Below, one piece after another: positions 23,443 through 35,029 of a DNA stretch of 64,000 nt; position 1 is the first letter of the stretch, and every line of letters begins with the position of its first letter. The stretch is from positions 1,860,001 through 1,924,000 of the forward strand of contig WHVD01000003.1 of the NCBI GenBank assembly GCA_015178975.1, written 5' to 3'. A program made the position numbers and the translations under genes. The stretch comes from Hysterangium stoloniferum (taxonomy: Eukaryota; Basidiomycota; Agaricomycetes; Hysterangiales; Hysterangiaceae). The notes below the pieces were generated by a model. That model worked only from the letters and a program-made list of their open reading frames with translations, did no database searches and was not told where the DNA came from.

Positions 23443-25745
23443 ATTTTTTGGAGTCCTCACGAAGAGGTGTGGTGGGGACTTGGGACGCGATGGAGGAAGA
23501 CCTCGTTTTGTAGATGTACCTGGTCTTAGCGCCAACTGCGAGCGGACTTTTGCCGACCGGTGTCGTCCACGTCGGCCGTCGAATCACAGCCACAAGCGGA
23601 GCTCGCCGTACCTTCGCGTAAGCCTTCAATTTTCGGCTGGGATGTTACCCGACTGCCTAGGTTCTATCTCCTATCTGACCTATGTGTTCGGTGAATCTTG
23701 AACAGCGGTGGGAGAGTAATGTATCATAACTTAATTGGCTGTACGCTCCTTTCTGATGCGTCCTATACATGTGGTTATCCGCATTCTCATGTTAATAACG
23801 CATTCAAGCCGTGGTGTCACTAAGAACATGCGAGAAAGTTGATCAAGTGGTCGCGCATCTTTTCATTGTTCTTTCGACTACTCGCGTCAATTCATGAGTG
23901 ATATGATTCAATGTTGATCAGCTTTTTACGTGGTGATGCGTCGGAGAAGTGAGAGTTCGGACGCACGCCGCACATCTGTAGCCTCATTAAAGATGGGATG
24001 AACAATTTATTTTCAGAAATAGCTTTCGTGAAGCGGGAGACCCTTATGAAGGTTAAAAGAAATGGAAATGAGAAGAAGTTGCTGAGGCACGTCGCGAAGT
24101 GCCGACAGCTGAGCCGGATACCGGAGTAAAAGTTTCTGGTCTCATCACCTTGCCAAGCACATGCACCGTAAGCCCTACCGACGTCACAACAACAACAGCA
24201 ACCCAAATTCGATCTAAACTCGATTCGTGAGTACAGTATCATCCTCCGGCATTCTATTTAATATGGCAAAAATAACCGAAGCTAATTTTAACTCAATTTA
24301 ACATCTGTCATCTGACTTGGAGACACCAGGTAATTGGCTCTAGACATTCCTGAGATGTGCTACTAGTAGTACTGCTCGCAGACTGGACTTTTCTGGTGCT
24401 GTGGTCAATCAATCGCCCACTCGGAATCTTCCGGTGGCGCAACGATGAATTGGGCACTAAAGTGACATGCGTGAACATAAGATAGGCACACTCGATTGCA
24501 TATTGATGAGCGCAGCACCGGAAATTAGATCGAAAGCGGATAAAAGTTTCGATCCCGCTTCTGAAGCAAGGAAGAAATCATTTGGAAACATAATTTAAGA
24601 AAAAATCTCAAATAAAAGTACAGCACCTCAGTCCATCGATCAGCGGTGAGTAAATGGGCACAAGTTCTTCTGGGCCAATACGAGAACAATGTGGCTTATT
24701 ATACCGTGCTGCCGGATGATAATAGGGTTCTGTTGTCAGTGTGCAAGAGCGGCCGACGACTTAAACGGCGAATCGGAAATAGTGTGATAGTACACAAGAG
24801 GAGCATCTTTATGCTCGCTCTTAAACAGCGATGTCGCCCACGTGCAGCCTCGATGTCTGAGAGGCATCGGCAATGTCTCCAGAGGAATGCACAGAGAGAG
24901 AAAACGGCTTCGTATGTTGCCATGAGCTGAACACTCAGAAATCACCAAGAGGCATGACCCTTATCCACCATGTTCAATTGGCAGAGATGACTTCAGAGTG
25001 ATTCCAATCTATTCATCATCGGATAAGCAAGAACGTTGAATGCAGTGATATTAATTATGAACGTAGTCGCAGCGAACACTGATCACGATTGTGTGTCGCA
25101 TCTGAGACAAAGCGAAGGGTGAAGGATGGACAGGCGGAAGAACGGGGTGAGGTTGTAATTATTTATCCGGTCCGCAGACTAGTACTGGTGTCATATATTT
25201 CAGATGATTCTTTCCTCCTCTTCGCACTGTTGACAATTGTGTATCGAGGGCGTGGTTCGGGTCTTTTCTTTTCTTCCCTCTTTTCTTTTGGTTTACACTT
25301 TGTAATAAAAATATCAGCTTTTGAGTCTTGTTCAACCATGTGACAGTAATATGTTTGCCTTGTATTTCGAGTTCGTGCCAAGCCTACAGGTGGCCATGAA
25401 TAGCGTGACCGCCCAGCTGTCTATTTGCTTCATCATCTTGTAAGACATACATTACCTGTAGTTCGAGATTCTGTTGTTTAGCGACCTGATATGAGCTGAT
25501 GATCACGCTACAACAGCGGCACGCCACTGTTAACATCGAGTGGACCGTAGCTTGAACGTGCCAGGCTAATCGTGCTACTAGTAGCTTCCATGCTCCGTCG
25601 TGAAGTAAATTTATAAAGGTGGGTTTTTAGACCAACTTACGCAACCCACTCTGGCTTTCTTATTTTTAATCCAATTAAGCTAAATTGGGAATTAGCTTTC
25701 CCCCGGGCGCTTATAGTTGGCATTGAGTAGGTTCCACCACAATAC
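23443..25745. other. 2.3-kb intergenic
   Basis: No supported gene. Small frames on both strands (23892-24242 minus, 24646-24930 plus, 25089-25343 plus) show no family resemblance. The end of this stretch carries the promoter of the dioxygenase gene at 25746. Confidence 0.35.
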
Positions 25746-27467
25746 ATGGCGACGGCTACTCAACAAACTGATTCGCTGCTGGACCATGCCAGGAAGGTTG
25801 AAGGTGTCAAATTCTCCGAGATCCCTATCATGTGAGTAACTATGCATGGTCTCATTACTCACTTAATCGTTGATCTCATCAAAACTTCAACAGCGACCTA
25901 CAGCATGCTCGCAATCCAGATTTTGCTTTGCGACGCAAGATTGCAGATGATATTAGACAGGCTTGCCTCACTGTGGGATTTTTTTACATCAAAGTAGGCT
26001 TCATGAGTTGTCATCTGTGAGTCATGTGTGACTTTGTGCAGAATCATGGTGTGCCGGAGGAATTGGCTATTGCCGCCGTTGAGAACGCGAAACCGTTCTG
26101 GGCCCTTCCAGAACCAGACAAATTGCAGGTATACGATCTATACTTCGGACTCCTCGAAACGGATGATGAATGTATAATTAGTATGACATCCACAACACAC
26201 CAAACTTCAAGGGCTATGTAAGTTTTTACCGTGAACGTAGCTATCACGATTAACCCTCACGTGGGATTCTCAGACCGCATTTTTAGCGGAAAACGTGAAT
26301 CCCGAAAATCGCGGAGACCTCCACGAAGGATATGAATTTGGGTGGGAAGAAGAGGACGGCGAAGGCACGGTGACAGAACGCCCAGACGGTTCGATGGCAG
26401 GCAACAATATTTGGCCAGCTGGTTTCCCTGACTTCCGCAAAGCATCCTTGACATTCTTGTCAGTCACTCGCTCGCGCCATTATGTCTATGCTGAGTTAAA
26501 AAAAAATTTTCATAGCCATGCAGTTGTGCGACTAGGCCAGGCGTTATTCCCATTGTTCGCCTTGGCCTTGGATCTGACCGAGAACTTCTTTGATGATAAG
26601 GTGAGAGCTTATTGTTCTTTGCTTAAACTTCTGATCGGAGCTTACTGTGTGTCAATAAAAGACTATAAATCCAGCAGCGATTATGCGAATCTTGCATTAC
26701 CCCCTCAAGTGGGGGAATTTGACGATAGAGTTATTGGTATCGGGGCACATACTGAGTGAGTGTACCCTTTTCCTTCTTCACGCGAATTGAAGATAAAAAC
26801 TAATGTATTGCAATAAGCTATGAGGTAAAACAGTATTCAAGACGCATTCGATTTATTCCCCATCTAACATGCCTTACCACTAGTGTTTCACAATTCTGTG
26901 GCAAGACGACAATCAAGCGCTCCAAGTCTTGAACACGGAGAGTAAATGGGTCGATGCCGTCCCTATAAGGGGAACTTTTGTAGTCAAGTAGCCCCACTTT
27001 GAAAGCTACAGTGTACGTCGTCTTACGCATTCCTACCATTCAGCCTAGGTGATCAATTTGCACGATGGACAAGTGAGTCCTACTTTACCATGCGGAGTCC
27101 AACACAATTGATATATTGTTATAAGATGATGTCTTCAAATCTACGGTTCATCGTGCGGTTAACCGTACTGGAGTGCGCCGTTATTCAATGCCATTGTGAG
27201 TCTTCGCTTTGCTGCTGAACAACTTATGTTACGTCATAAATAATGGCACATTTGCAGATTCTTTGGCACGGATTACAATGTGACACTAGAGGTGATTTCC
27301 ACGGTTATTCCGGATTGAGAGGTTTCCTTGATGCGCCGTCATCTCTGTAGGCACTCCCAAGCTGCGTATCTGAGGAACGCCCCGCTAAGTATGCGCCCGT
27401 GAATGCGGGGGATTATGTCCAGTCGCGTCTCGCGGCAACATATGCACATTCTGCTAACAAGGCATGA
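25746..27467 (+). CDS. 2OG-Fe(II) dioxygenase, one-base frame break
   Basis: Thirteen exons: 25746-25831, 25894-25993, 26042-26128, 26182-26217, 26274-26458, 26516-26600, 26662-26755, 26818-26824, 26884-26987, 27044-27072, 27126-27195, 27258-27291, 27351-27467. About 344 residues if one lost base in exon 7 is allowed for. Family: isopenicillin-N-synthase-like, non-haem iron oxygenases using 2-oxoglutarate. Seen: NHGVPEE near the N terminus, VNPENRGDLHEGYEFGWE, then the iron ligands His-Thr-Asp (GAHTDYE, formed across an intron) and His in VHRAVN, and the 2-oxoglutarate-binding Arg/Ser in RYSMP. Exon 8 is only 7 bases (C TAT GAG). In exon 7 the frame changes inside a run of five C (26700-26704), between ILHYP and GEFDDRVIG; six C would restore it. 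Substrate unknown. Confidence 0.85.
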
Positions 27468-27544
27468 ACGGGGAGCAACTCACTGGTTCCATCTTTTTTA
27501 TATTTCGGGACTCTTATGTACTTTCCGATACGAAACGCTGTATG

Positions 27545-29721
27545 CTATCGAACATGATACATTTGGATTATCGTATCTTGTGCCACCGCCTGACCTTCGT
27601 CTAGGACACTATAGTGGATCTCCACATCCAACTCTCGGGAGTTATCTTCGCTTTTGCGACAGTGGAATGTTCCCAATATGGTGGATCCTGTATTACGCCT
27701 GAATCAAATACCATTTTAATAAGATCAGTCAAGTTGACATACCTTCCTCAACCTTGATGGGCTCTTTTAATAAGAACAAGGTGTGCTTCCAATGGGTCGG
27801 TACACTAAGTGGACCCGTACTGAAGCTCACTTCCTTTCCCTTACTCCCCGCGCTATCCTTCCTTTTCACCTTCCCAGGGACTTGCCAAACCTCGGCAAGA
27901 GAAGGCTCGTCTTTCTTGACGAGATTGACAGTTGCGTCTTCGGGTACACTTGCCCCTGTCGGGGTGAAAAATGTGTCGAAATATAAGATAAACGCATGGG
28001 CTTTCAGTGCACGCTTTGTTGCAGTGAGCTTGAAAGAAGAGGTGAAATTGAGCGATTGTAGCTGAAGAGTGCCAATAGGGAGATCCTATGTTGCCCTCGT
28101 TGTAAATTTTATTTTTGCATGTGGTTAAATGAATGGCATACTTTGACTGGGACTGTATTTGTTACCAGAGTATCCTCACCGACAATATCAACGATAGAGT
28201 CATCATATATGTCAGCTGCCATTGCGGACAGGTCAAAACCTACAGGGCAGTATGTCAGAGTAGATCAAATATTTGGCATAAGCCGACGTATACCATAAAC
28301 ATCGCTCCAGAAACCGATTCGTTCCTTGAATATTTCCTTGGCATCAGAAAGCCCGAACATCATTTTACATTGACTAGGAACCATGACTCCTCCTGGCTTC
28401 AAAAATCTATCTCTGGCAACAAGAACCGAGTCTAACATAGACTCGTAAAGAAGGGCATATCCCATCCATTCGGAGATTATGACATCCACTTGGGTAACGC
28501 CGTCCGGCAATGCGATATCCTCAATTTTACCTCGGATAACGCTGAACAACATTGAGAAATTGAGATAGGCACGATATAGGATAGAGTAAACTTGTGTACG
28601 TTATAACATTTTCCATATTGTTTGCTCGAGCAATACTCTCGGCTTTTTCTGCAATATCACTCGCATCGACAGCGAAGACGCGTTTGGCACCAGCCTGAGC
28701 AGCGAACAGGGATAATATACCTGTTCCGCAGCCCACGTCTAAAACCGTGGCTCCACGGAATAGAGCTGGGTTTGATAAAATGAATGATGCGTAGGAGGAT
28801 GTGCGGACTGCATCTTGGATCATTACGGCATGTATATCTGATGAAATTGCTAACTTAGAGAACAATTGTCAATTTATGCGAATTACACACCGTTTTCTGC
28901 GTAACTGCGGAAGTAGTGGGAGTCATCATCGCGTGGAGCCACCTTGGGCTCCTCTGAATTGGGATCAGAGCTGATATCCTTAGCTAGCCTGTTCAAATCA
29001 AAGCGACCCTCAACAATTTTACGGTAGTCAATCAATTCTTGTCGTGCAGCCGCTAATTTTTCTTCTAGACGTCGAATGCGTTGTAGTGCTTTCTTGGGTT
29101 CCGAGACAGACATCGGCTGAACAACTGCGGCATCCTCGTCCTCAGAGTCTGACCAATCGTCCGAAGTCAGTTCTGCCAAAACAAGATCATGTTAAAGTAT
29201 GAAGTATGAATAGTTCGGTATCTGAGAGGAATTTTACTGACGCAATAATGGATCATCAGGAATAGCAGGCTGCAAGTACCCATCATCCGAGAAAAAAGCT
29301 TCAGAGCCAGTAAAAGAAGAAATTAATTCAGCTGAAGGCTTCTACATAACTATATGAGCATCGGAGTATAAAAAGTGGAGGTGCACTCGCCTGCCTTCTG
29401 ATATAATTAATCAGTCGCACACGTCCATGGAAATCAAGTCCTAGTTAACTTGCTTAATATTCCAATAGAAGAGGTGCAATGCAACATGCCTAGTTTGGAA
29501 CATGTCGCATCCAGGTCGAAATCATGTTTCGATCTGTCATTTTGTAAAGCCGCTTCCGCAGAAGGGAAGACTTGGTCATCGAATAATGATTTGCAGGGCG
29601 TAGATCCTGATTCCGATACCCAATCATCCCAAGTTTCTTCCGCATCTCCAGAGCTCGATGATTGAGAATCGGATTCCGAGTTGGCCGGGGCTGCGGCTCC
29701 TCGAACATGGATCGTACTCAT
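27545..29721 (-). CDS. PRMT3: protein arginine N-methyltransferase 3
   Basis: Nine minus-strand exons: 29721-29490, 29440-29391, 29341-29242, 29172-28891, 28837-28600, 28541-28294, 28239-28166, 28085-27743, 27687-27545; 569 residues, intact. PRMT3 transfers methyl groups from S-adenosylmethionine to arginine, classically of ribosomal protein S2, in the cytosol. Order: acidic N terminus (EETWDDWVSES), a degenerate C2H2-like finger (one Cys pair reduced, then H...H in NDRSKHDF), coiled-coil (KKALQRIRRLEEKLAAARQELIDY), SAM-binding VLDVGCGTGILSL, double-E loop SEWMGYALLYESML, and THW loop PTHWKHT. The C terminus IQMYHVR is typical. Introns 1 and 2 appear to be GC-AG (donors GCATGT and GCGAGT); no GT donor keeps the conserved frame. 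It shares a divergent 240-bp region with CCDC25 and ends 77 bp from the dioxygenase stop. Confidence 0.95.
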
Positions 29722-29961
29722 GATTGGTGGAGAGCGGAGGCAGAAAGTTGTGGCATATTTGTCAGCATTCATTCGTTTAACCCATCGTGCAAAGATTCCC
29801 AGCAGCAAAATGGATCTTTGAATGGATTTGACCACTACTACTTCTATATTATTAATAATATACCTAGCCCAATAGCATGCCGTCTTAATATTTCCTTCTG
29901 ACTTACCAAAAGCAGTAAGACACTTTCACACTCCGCCTTGGAACGCTTCGTCTCAACCACA
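29722..29961. promoter_or_regulatory. bidirectional promoter region PRMT3 / CCDC25
   Basis: Only 240 bp separate the start codons of two divergently transcribed conserved genes, so both promoters must lie here or overlap. AT-rich core near 29846-29865. No individual site could be named. Confidence 0.5.
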
Positions 29962-30967
29962 ATGGTTATTTTCTTCAAATCCACAAGTGCGTCCTCCCAA
30001 ATAGATATATTTTATCTTGACATTGCCTTTAGCAACTAATCCGCCCACTGTGATATATATGGGCAAAGACAAGGTAGAAAGTATGTTCAGTGATTCTGAT
30101 CTTTGTCAGATCATTGAGATCATAAATTAAACTAGACGAGGATCTTATAAAATACGCCTGGTTATGCTCCTTATATCTATTTGAGTTGGATTTTTGATCT
30201 CACACATAATCAACAACTGCATTCAGGCCTCAAGATATCTGGTTCCACGTCGATAAACTGTCGTCCGCTCATGTCTACCTCCGGCTCCCCAGCTCAGTAA
30301 AATCTTGGGAAGAAATACCTCAACCTCTCTTAATAGATTGTGCACAACTTGTCAAAGCTAACTCTATAGAAGGCAATAAAAAAGACAATATCACTATTAT
30401 TTACACGCCGGCGGATAACCTCAAGGTGAGGCGTTAATGACAGTTTGTATACACTTACTGATTTGTTGCCAGAAAACTGGAGACATGGCGACAGGTCAAG
30501 TCTCATTTCATAAAGACAATCGGGTGGGATCATTAAAAACATTCACCCTAGTTTTTGACTAACCCTCACTGTTTATGGCCAGGTCAAAAGAGGTTCAACC
30601 CCCCTTTATCTCTGGCCTCGCTTGATTTGAGTGCTTTTCTTAGTCTACGTTGCAAAACGTGAAAATCCCATTATTAATCGACTCAACAAGACCAAGGTTG
30701 AGAAAGAGGTCGATCATGAGCAAGAGAAGGTTGAAAGATTGAAAGTTGAAGCTGCAGTACGGCGAGCTGCAGCTGCTGAGAGGGTAAATGTTTTCCTTAT
30801 TTGGTGACTGAGACTCTCACCATCAATTTCAGAAAAAGACTGATCTGGAGCTCGCACGAGCTCGGGAAGCCGAGAAGGCCGCAAGGTCATATGATAGTCT
30901 ATTCAGCGGAGAGCCGGAAGTTGTCGATGAAGAGGCCTTGAAAAATCTCGAGGAAGATTTCATGTAA
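29962..30967 (+). CDS. CCDC25: CCDC25 homologue (NFACT-R domain)
   Basis: Eight exons: 29962-29986, 30033-30080, 30136-30160, 30227-30425, 30473-30523, 30583-30592, 30644-30783, 30833-30967; 210 residues, intact, close to the roughly 208 of animal CCDC25. Seen in order: [80 protein letters not shown], then a charged coiled-coil tail ending [12 protein letters not shown]. The N-terminal part is the NFACT-R (DUF814) domain found in proteins linked to translation and ribosome quality control; animal CCDC25 is also described as a DNA sensor at membranes, a role not implied here. Exon 6 has only 10 bases (GTC AAA AGA G). Its 3' portion is duplicated at 38043. Confidence 0.95.
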
Positions 30968-32195
30968 ATTTATCCATTTTCAACCAGTTATTCCCTGTCT
31001 TCGGCTTGGAACCGGCCCAGTCGTAGCGGTAAGATTTTGAGTCCAACAAGTCCCGTCTACCTCGCCCTGCATCCAGTTGGATCGCTAAACCTTTATGTTT
31101 TTCATGGCTTAATCTCTGCGATGTCAAAAATTACCACAAGTGAGGCGATTATTAATTCAAAAAGCAACTCGACTTCGGGACCTTCTACGCATCGCCTTTG
31201 TCATGGTTGTAGTCCAATCAATATTGAAACCTGGAATTTGGAGATCAAACACCAAGCAACCTGAGACGATCCAGAGCAACGGCCGACGAATGCAACTGAT
31301 GAGGCTGTCGCAGCTATTTCTTTAAGAGTATTTATATTTGGTGAGTGAATTTGTTGCCACTAAATTGATCTACTACTCCAGTAAATATACCAGAGTTACT
31401 AGATCTTGAGTCAGCTTTTCTATTCTATCCGACAATAAGTACTTGAAAGTTTTGAAAAATAGAAGAATTAGATTTGATGAAACACTAGCCAACCAACGCC
31501 GACTATACTGGTGCTGTGCAGCCGAAACGGTATTTTGGAAGTTAGTGAAACATCCGAAATGTTTCACAGCCCAACAGTTCTTAATCTGTTATATCTGTAC
31601 GAATACTGCTGTAGTCGGTGTGAGGCTGTACATGTCGCCTTCGTGAGGCTGTATGTTGCCTTCATGAGGCTGTATGTTGCCTTCATGAGGCTGTATGTTG
31701 CCTTCATGAGGCTGTACATTTCGCCTTCGTGAGGCAGTGCTTCACCGTGCAGAGAATACGTAATCTGCATAAATCGTCAGCTTGTCTGTTATTTCTCTTT
31801 TGAGAGGTGGCTATGCTGAAAATTAAGCAGCCTGAGGGCAATACGCAAACATTGCTTCGAAAAACAAACAAACTGACAAGATATCCAATTTACTACCCTG
31901 TCCGCTTCAGCAATGCTCAATACATTGCCGGAATCGCCTTGCTTTACTTGCCAAGTTAAAGCACTTCCATTCCATTAGAGGTGCCTCGCGGGAAAAAAAA
32001 GTGTTTGGAATGCGATATAGGGAGAGAAGTCCTTTCCTAGCTACTTTAGGGGCCAGTATACAACGAACGAGGAAAATAAAGGTACAGGATGCTATCTCCT
32101 TCAGTATCTTAACTCTTTGTAAATAATATCAAACCTGTGCGATGCAGATCGAGAAAGGTTGCGAAGGGAAGAGACCCGGAGGGCAATGCGAGCTC
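30281..32195 (+). repeat. segmental duplication, source copy A
   Basis: From CCGGCTCCCC in CCDC25 exon 4 through about 1.2 kb beyond its stop codon, this block recurs in the same orientation at 38043-39975 with high identity. The non-coding part beyond 30968 contains no supported gene, a minisatellite (31619-31735) and a roughly 280-bp piece that is inverted in the other copy. Copy A contains the intact gene, so it is the likely source. Confidence 0.85.
31619..31735. repeat. minisatellite in copy A
   Basis: About five units of roughly 22-23 bases containing GAGGCTGTATGTTGCC and TTCAT/TTCGT. The matching site in copy B (39365-39535) carries a differently evolved array, so the array changed after duplication. 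Confidence 0.8.
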
Positions 32196-32764
32196 TCAAG
32201 TGCCATTACTGCACTGCATGAATTCTACTTCGCAGGTCAATCACAACCTTTGTCATCGAATCGCCGACCACTTCGACTTATAAGGAAATATCATGTGGAA
32301 GCGTCAGACAATATTCCCTTGGACCACAGATATTTGCCCCACTGCATGCACACCTGTGTATCTTCTATTTGTAACCTAATTAGCTTGCCGCATAGCCCCT
32401 TGAACTCCGACCCAACTAGAATGCATAAGCTTTTCAGCCGTATCCTGCTGGATCCCAAATCGTAACATGACCTCACTTAGCACATCTCAACATTGTCAAC
32501 CATAACCAATGATAGAGAATGTACTAAAGTTTCATATAACTGTATAGGCTATTTTTATTTCACCATTGTATTCAACCAATAAGTAATTACATTTGAAACC
32601 TGTCATGAGACTTATGACTCTGAAGTACTGCGCTAATGGTGAAGAAAAGGTATAGACAGAATCAATATGAAATTGCAAGATGAAGAATTAGGGAAACTGA
32701 TTGGGAAAGTAAGATAATGGTGCAGGTGGGTAAGAGACAGGAAAGGAGTGATAATAATAGGAAA
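32196..32764. other. intergenic, no gene seen
   Basis: Sequence after the duplicated block. No coding exon supported; the frame at 32142-32465 has no family resemblance. Confidence 0.35.
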
Positions 32765-33458
32765 CCAAGGAAGACTTATTCGACGGATGTCACATAGTTG
32801 GTGGAGGACTTATCGTTGCCGGCAGATGATACAGTGTTGGGAGGATTGCTGGAAGGTGTATCACTGTGAGAGGATGCTGCATTGGGAGTATCACCAGGAG
32901 CAGTATTATCGGGAGAGGATGCCGCATTTGGAGTATTACTGAGAGCAGTATTGTTAGGAGAGGATGCTGCATTGGGAGAATTGATATTCGACGTACTTAG
33001 TATCCGGGCTGCTAACTCTGCCTCAGTTGATTTGACCCATTTGCATTTTCCTTCTTGGAGTGCTCGCCATAACAGACGGACGTTCTCTACACCACTAAGC
33101 TTCCCAGGATTAATAAATTCGTTACACGGCCACTGGCTTAATATTACCCCCCATCACTGGACAACTTGAGTTTCATATTGGTCATAATTCATCTTGGCAG
33201 GACCGTCAATAGCATGCACTGATAGGATTTTAGCTATGATTGTGTTATATATCGAAAAATAGTAGTTTAAAAGAATGCATACCTAAACCAACATTGATCA
33301 TGTGGCGGCAGTCACCCTCCAATGCCTTGCGACTACTCTTCCTGGACAGGTGGTTTCTTCTCTGTAAAGATATAAACATGATGAATGATAAGTATGCGCT
33401 GAATGTTAATGAATCATGTACCAGAACAAACCCCAGCCAATGCATAAGCTTCAAACTT
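32765..33458 (-). pseudogene. relic of a basidiomycete-restricted gene
   Basis: Read on the minus strand, the segment near 33215-33000 gives MNYDQYETQVVQ, an in-frame TGA, WGVILSQWPCNEF, then NVRLLWRALQEGKCKW and a Ser/Asn/Pro-rich tail ending at a stop near 32776. The MNY-x2-YE ... WP ... LR-x2-AL-x-G-x-C-x-W pattern is common in repetitive, uncharacterised basidiomycete proteins. The tail is encoded by three imperfect copies of a repeat of about 55 bases (32865-32990; SSPNNTAL.. / SSPDNTAP..). Upstream RKALEGDCRHMINVGL near 33355-33300 may be a preceding exon. The stop codon suggests it is inactive. Confidence 0.5.
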
Positions 33459-33889
33459 GTGCAAAAGGACCGTGTGATCCACAGTGTAGTCGACCTCTTA
33501 TCAATATGCCATCGTGCGTGGTGGTGAGAGGCCTAGATTGAGGTGTGTGTATCGCATCCTGTCCCATGGGTCTATCTGCCCAACGTTAGCTCTACCTGCA
33601 GGCTTCTTACAGTCAATTCATGTCGATACTGAAAATGCTGAACACGTCACCATGTATCATCTGGAATGGCATCTTATTTACCCACATCTCATGCATTGCA
33701 TTCTACGCAAAACCTATATACATCTCTGAACAAAGAAGCACTCCGTTCACTCACCATGTCAGGCTTCACATTTTTGTCTGGTGCTCATGACCCTGACTTT
33801 TTCAGGATATGCGAGATACCCTGGCTCGTCTCTAGCCAGGGTAGCCAGTGGCTCTCGGGGATGTGCTGGCATTAAGACTCCACCACCTT

Positions 33890-34680
33890 CAGTGGGACCC
33901 AGAATCTGAAGAAAAGAAACTGACAATTTGCTTGATGCGGAAAACATTGTACAGCCTAAAACAGTCCAGATGTGAGTGGTATAAGTGCTTGTGTGATGCA
34001 CTGACCTCTTTTGCATTCAAAGCTTACGAGTCTGCGTGGACGGTGTGTACATCATTATTGCAGCTGTTGATGACCTCATGATTGTTGCCAGTATGAACTC
34101 ATGTTCAGCATCGAGTGCACTGGCCCAACGGCATATACAGATGTGGACTGGGGTTCCCAAGACCAGTGATATTCCATTTCCGACTGCACATTCTTGATTG
34201 ACGGAGGTGCTGTAACCTGGAGTGCGCAGAAGCGGAGAATTATTGGACTTTCGAGTGCAGAGGCTAAGTTCATTGCTGCAATGCATGCAGTAGGGTAAGA
34301 GTTGTGGTTGAGAATTTTCCTTGCGGAAATCACACACCCACTTGCTTACCCATTCATACTATTTTCATTGCTGCAATGCATGTAGTAGGGTAAGTGTTGT
34401 GGTTGAGAATCTTCCTTGCGGAAATCACACACCCACTTGCTTACCCACTCATACTATTTTCAGATAATCAGGCCACTATCACACCTACAAAAGATGCGCA
34501 ATACTCAGCTTGTACGAAACACATCGATATTCACTTCAAAGTTATTCGCTATTCCATCAGCAAAGAAGAACTTAAGTTCGTCTATTGTCCCACCCAACAT
34601 ATGGTAGCTGGTATATTCACGAAAGCGCTGCCTCGTGTCAAGTTCAACTACATTGTCTCCCATCTCAGTGTCGTGTAACA
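33890..34680 (+). mobile_element. Ty1/copia retrotransposon remnant (RT end and RNase H)
   Basis: Broken pol sequence. An RT piece at about 33935-34090 reads KTLYSLKQSRCEWYKCLCDALTSF and, in another frame, a DDLM-IVAS stretch that follows the catalytic region. The RNase H part reads RRIIGLSSAEAKFIAA near 34230-34280, then FSDNQATITPTKDA and CTKHIDIHFKVIRY near 34460-34560, and TKALPRVKF near 34618-34650. Several frameshifts and stops and an internal 95-bp tandem duplication (34271-34365 / 34366-34460) make it non-functional. No LTRs were identified around it. Confidence 0.75.
34271..34460. repeat. 95-bp tandem duplication inside copia RNase H
   Basis: Two adjacent copies of 95 bases, starting CATTGCTGCAATGCATG(C/T)AG and ending ACTATTTTCA, with only a few differences. 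It breaks the RNase H frame and therefore post-dates element activity or was selected for by nothing. Confidence 0.85.
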
Positions 34681-35029
34681 GGTAAATATCCATCAACTAA
34701 ATTGTCACTCTGCAGTTCCTTTTACTGCTCTCAACACAACGGCTGCCCTATCTTCTGATTGTACAAAGTTATTTCATAGCAACCAAAATATATATATACG
34801 CAGTTGTGCAGCATCACCTTTATGTATTTAAACAACAGAGCTGAATCATAAAATATAACGTTCTTAACGTTCTTAAACCATTTTAGACTACACATCGAAC
34901 CGTGAGCCTCGAGCCGCAACACCCGCTCAGCTGCAAATGAGATTATGTATATTAAAAACCTATATAAAATAAAAAAATCCAACGTACCAATGCAGCCCAG
35001 CACTGTATAACTCTGCAAGTCCCGCCAGA

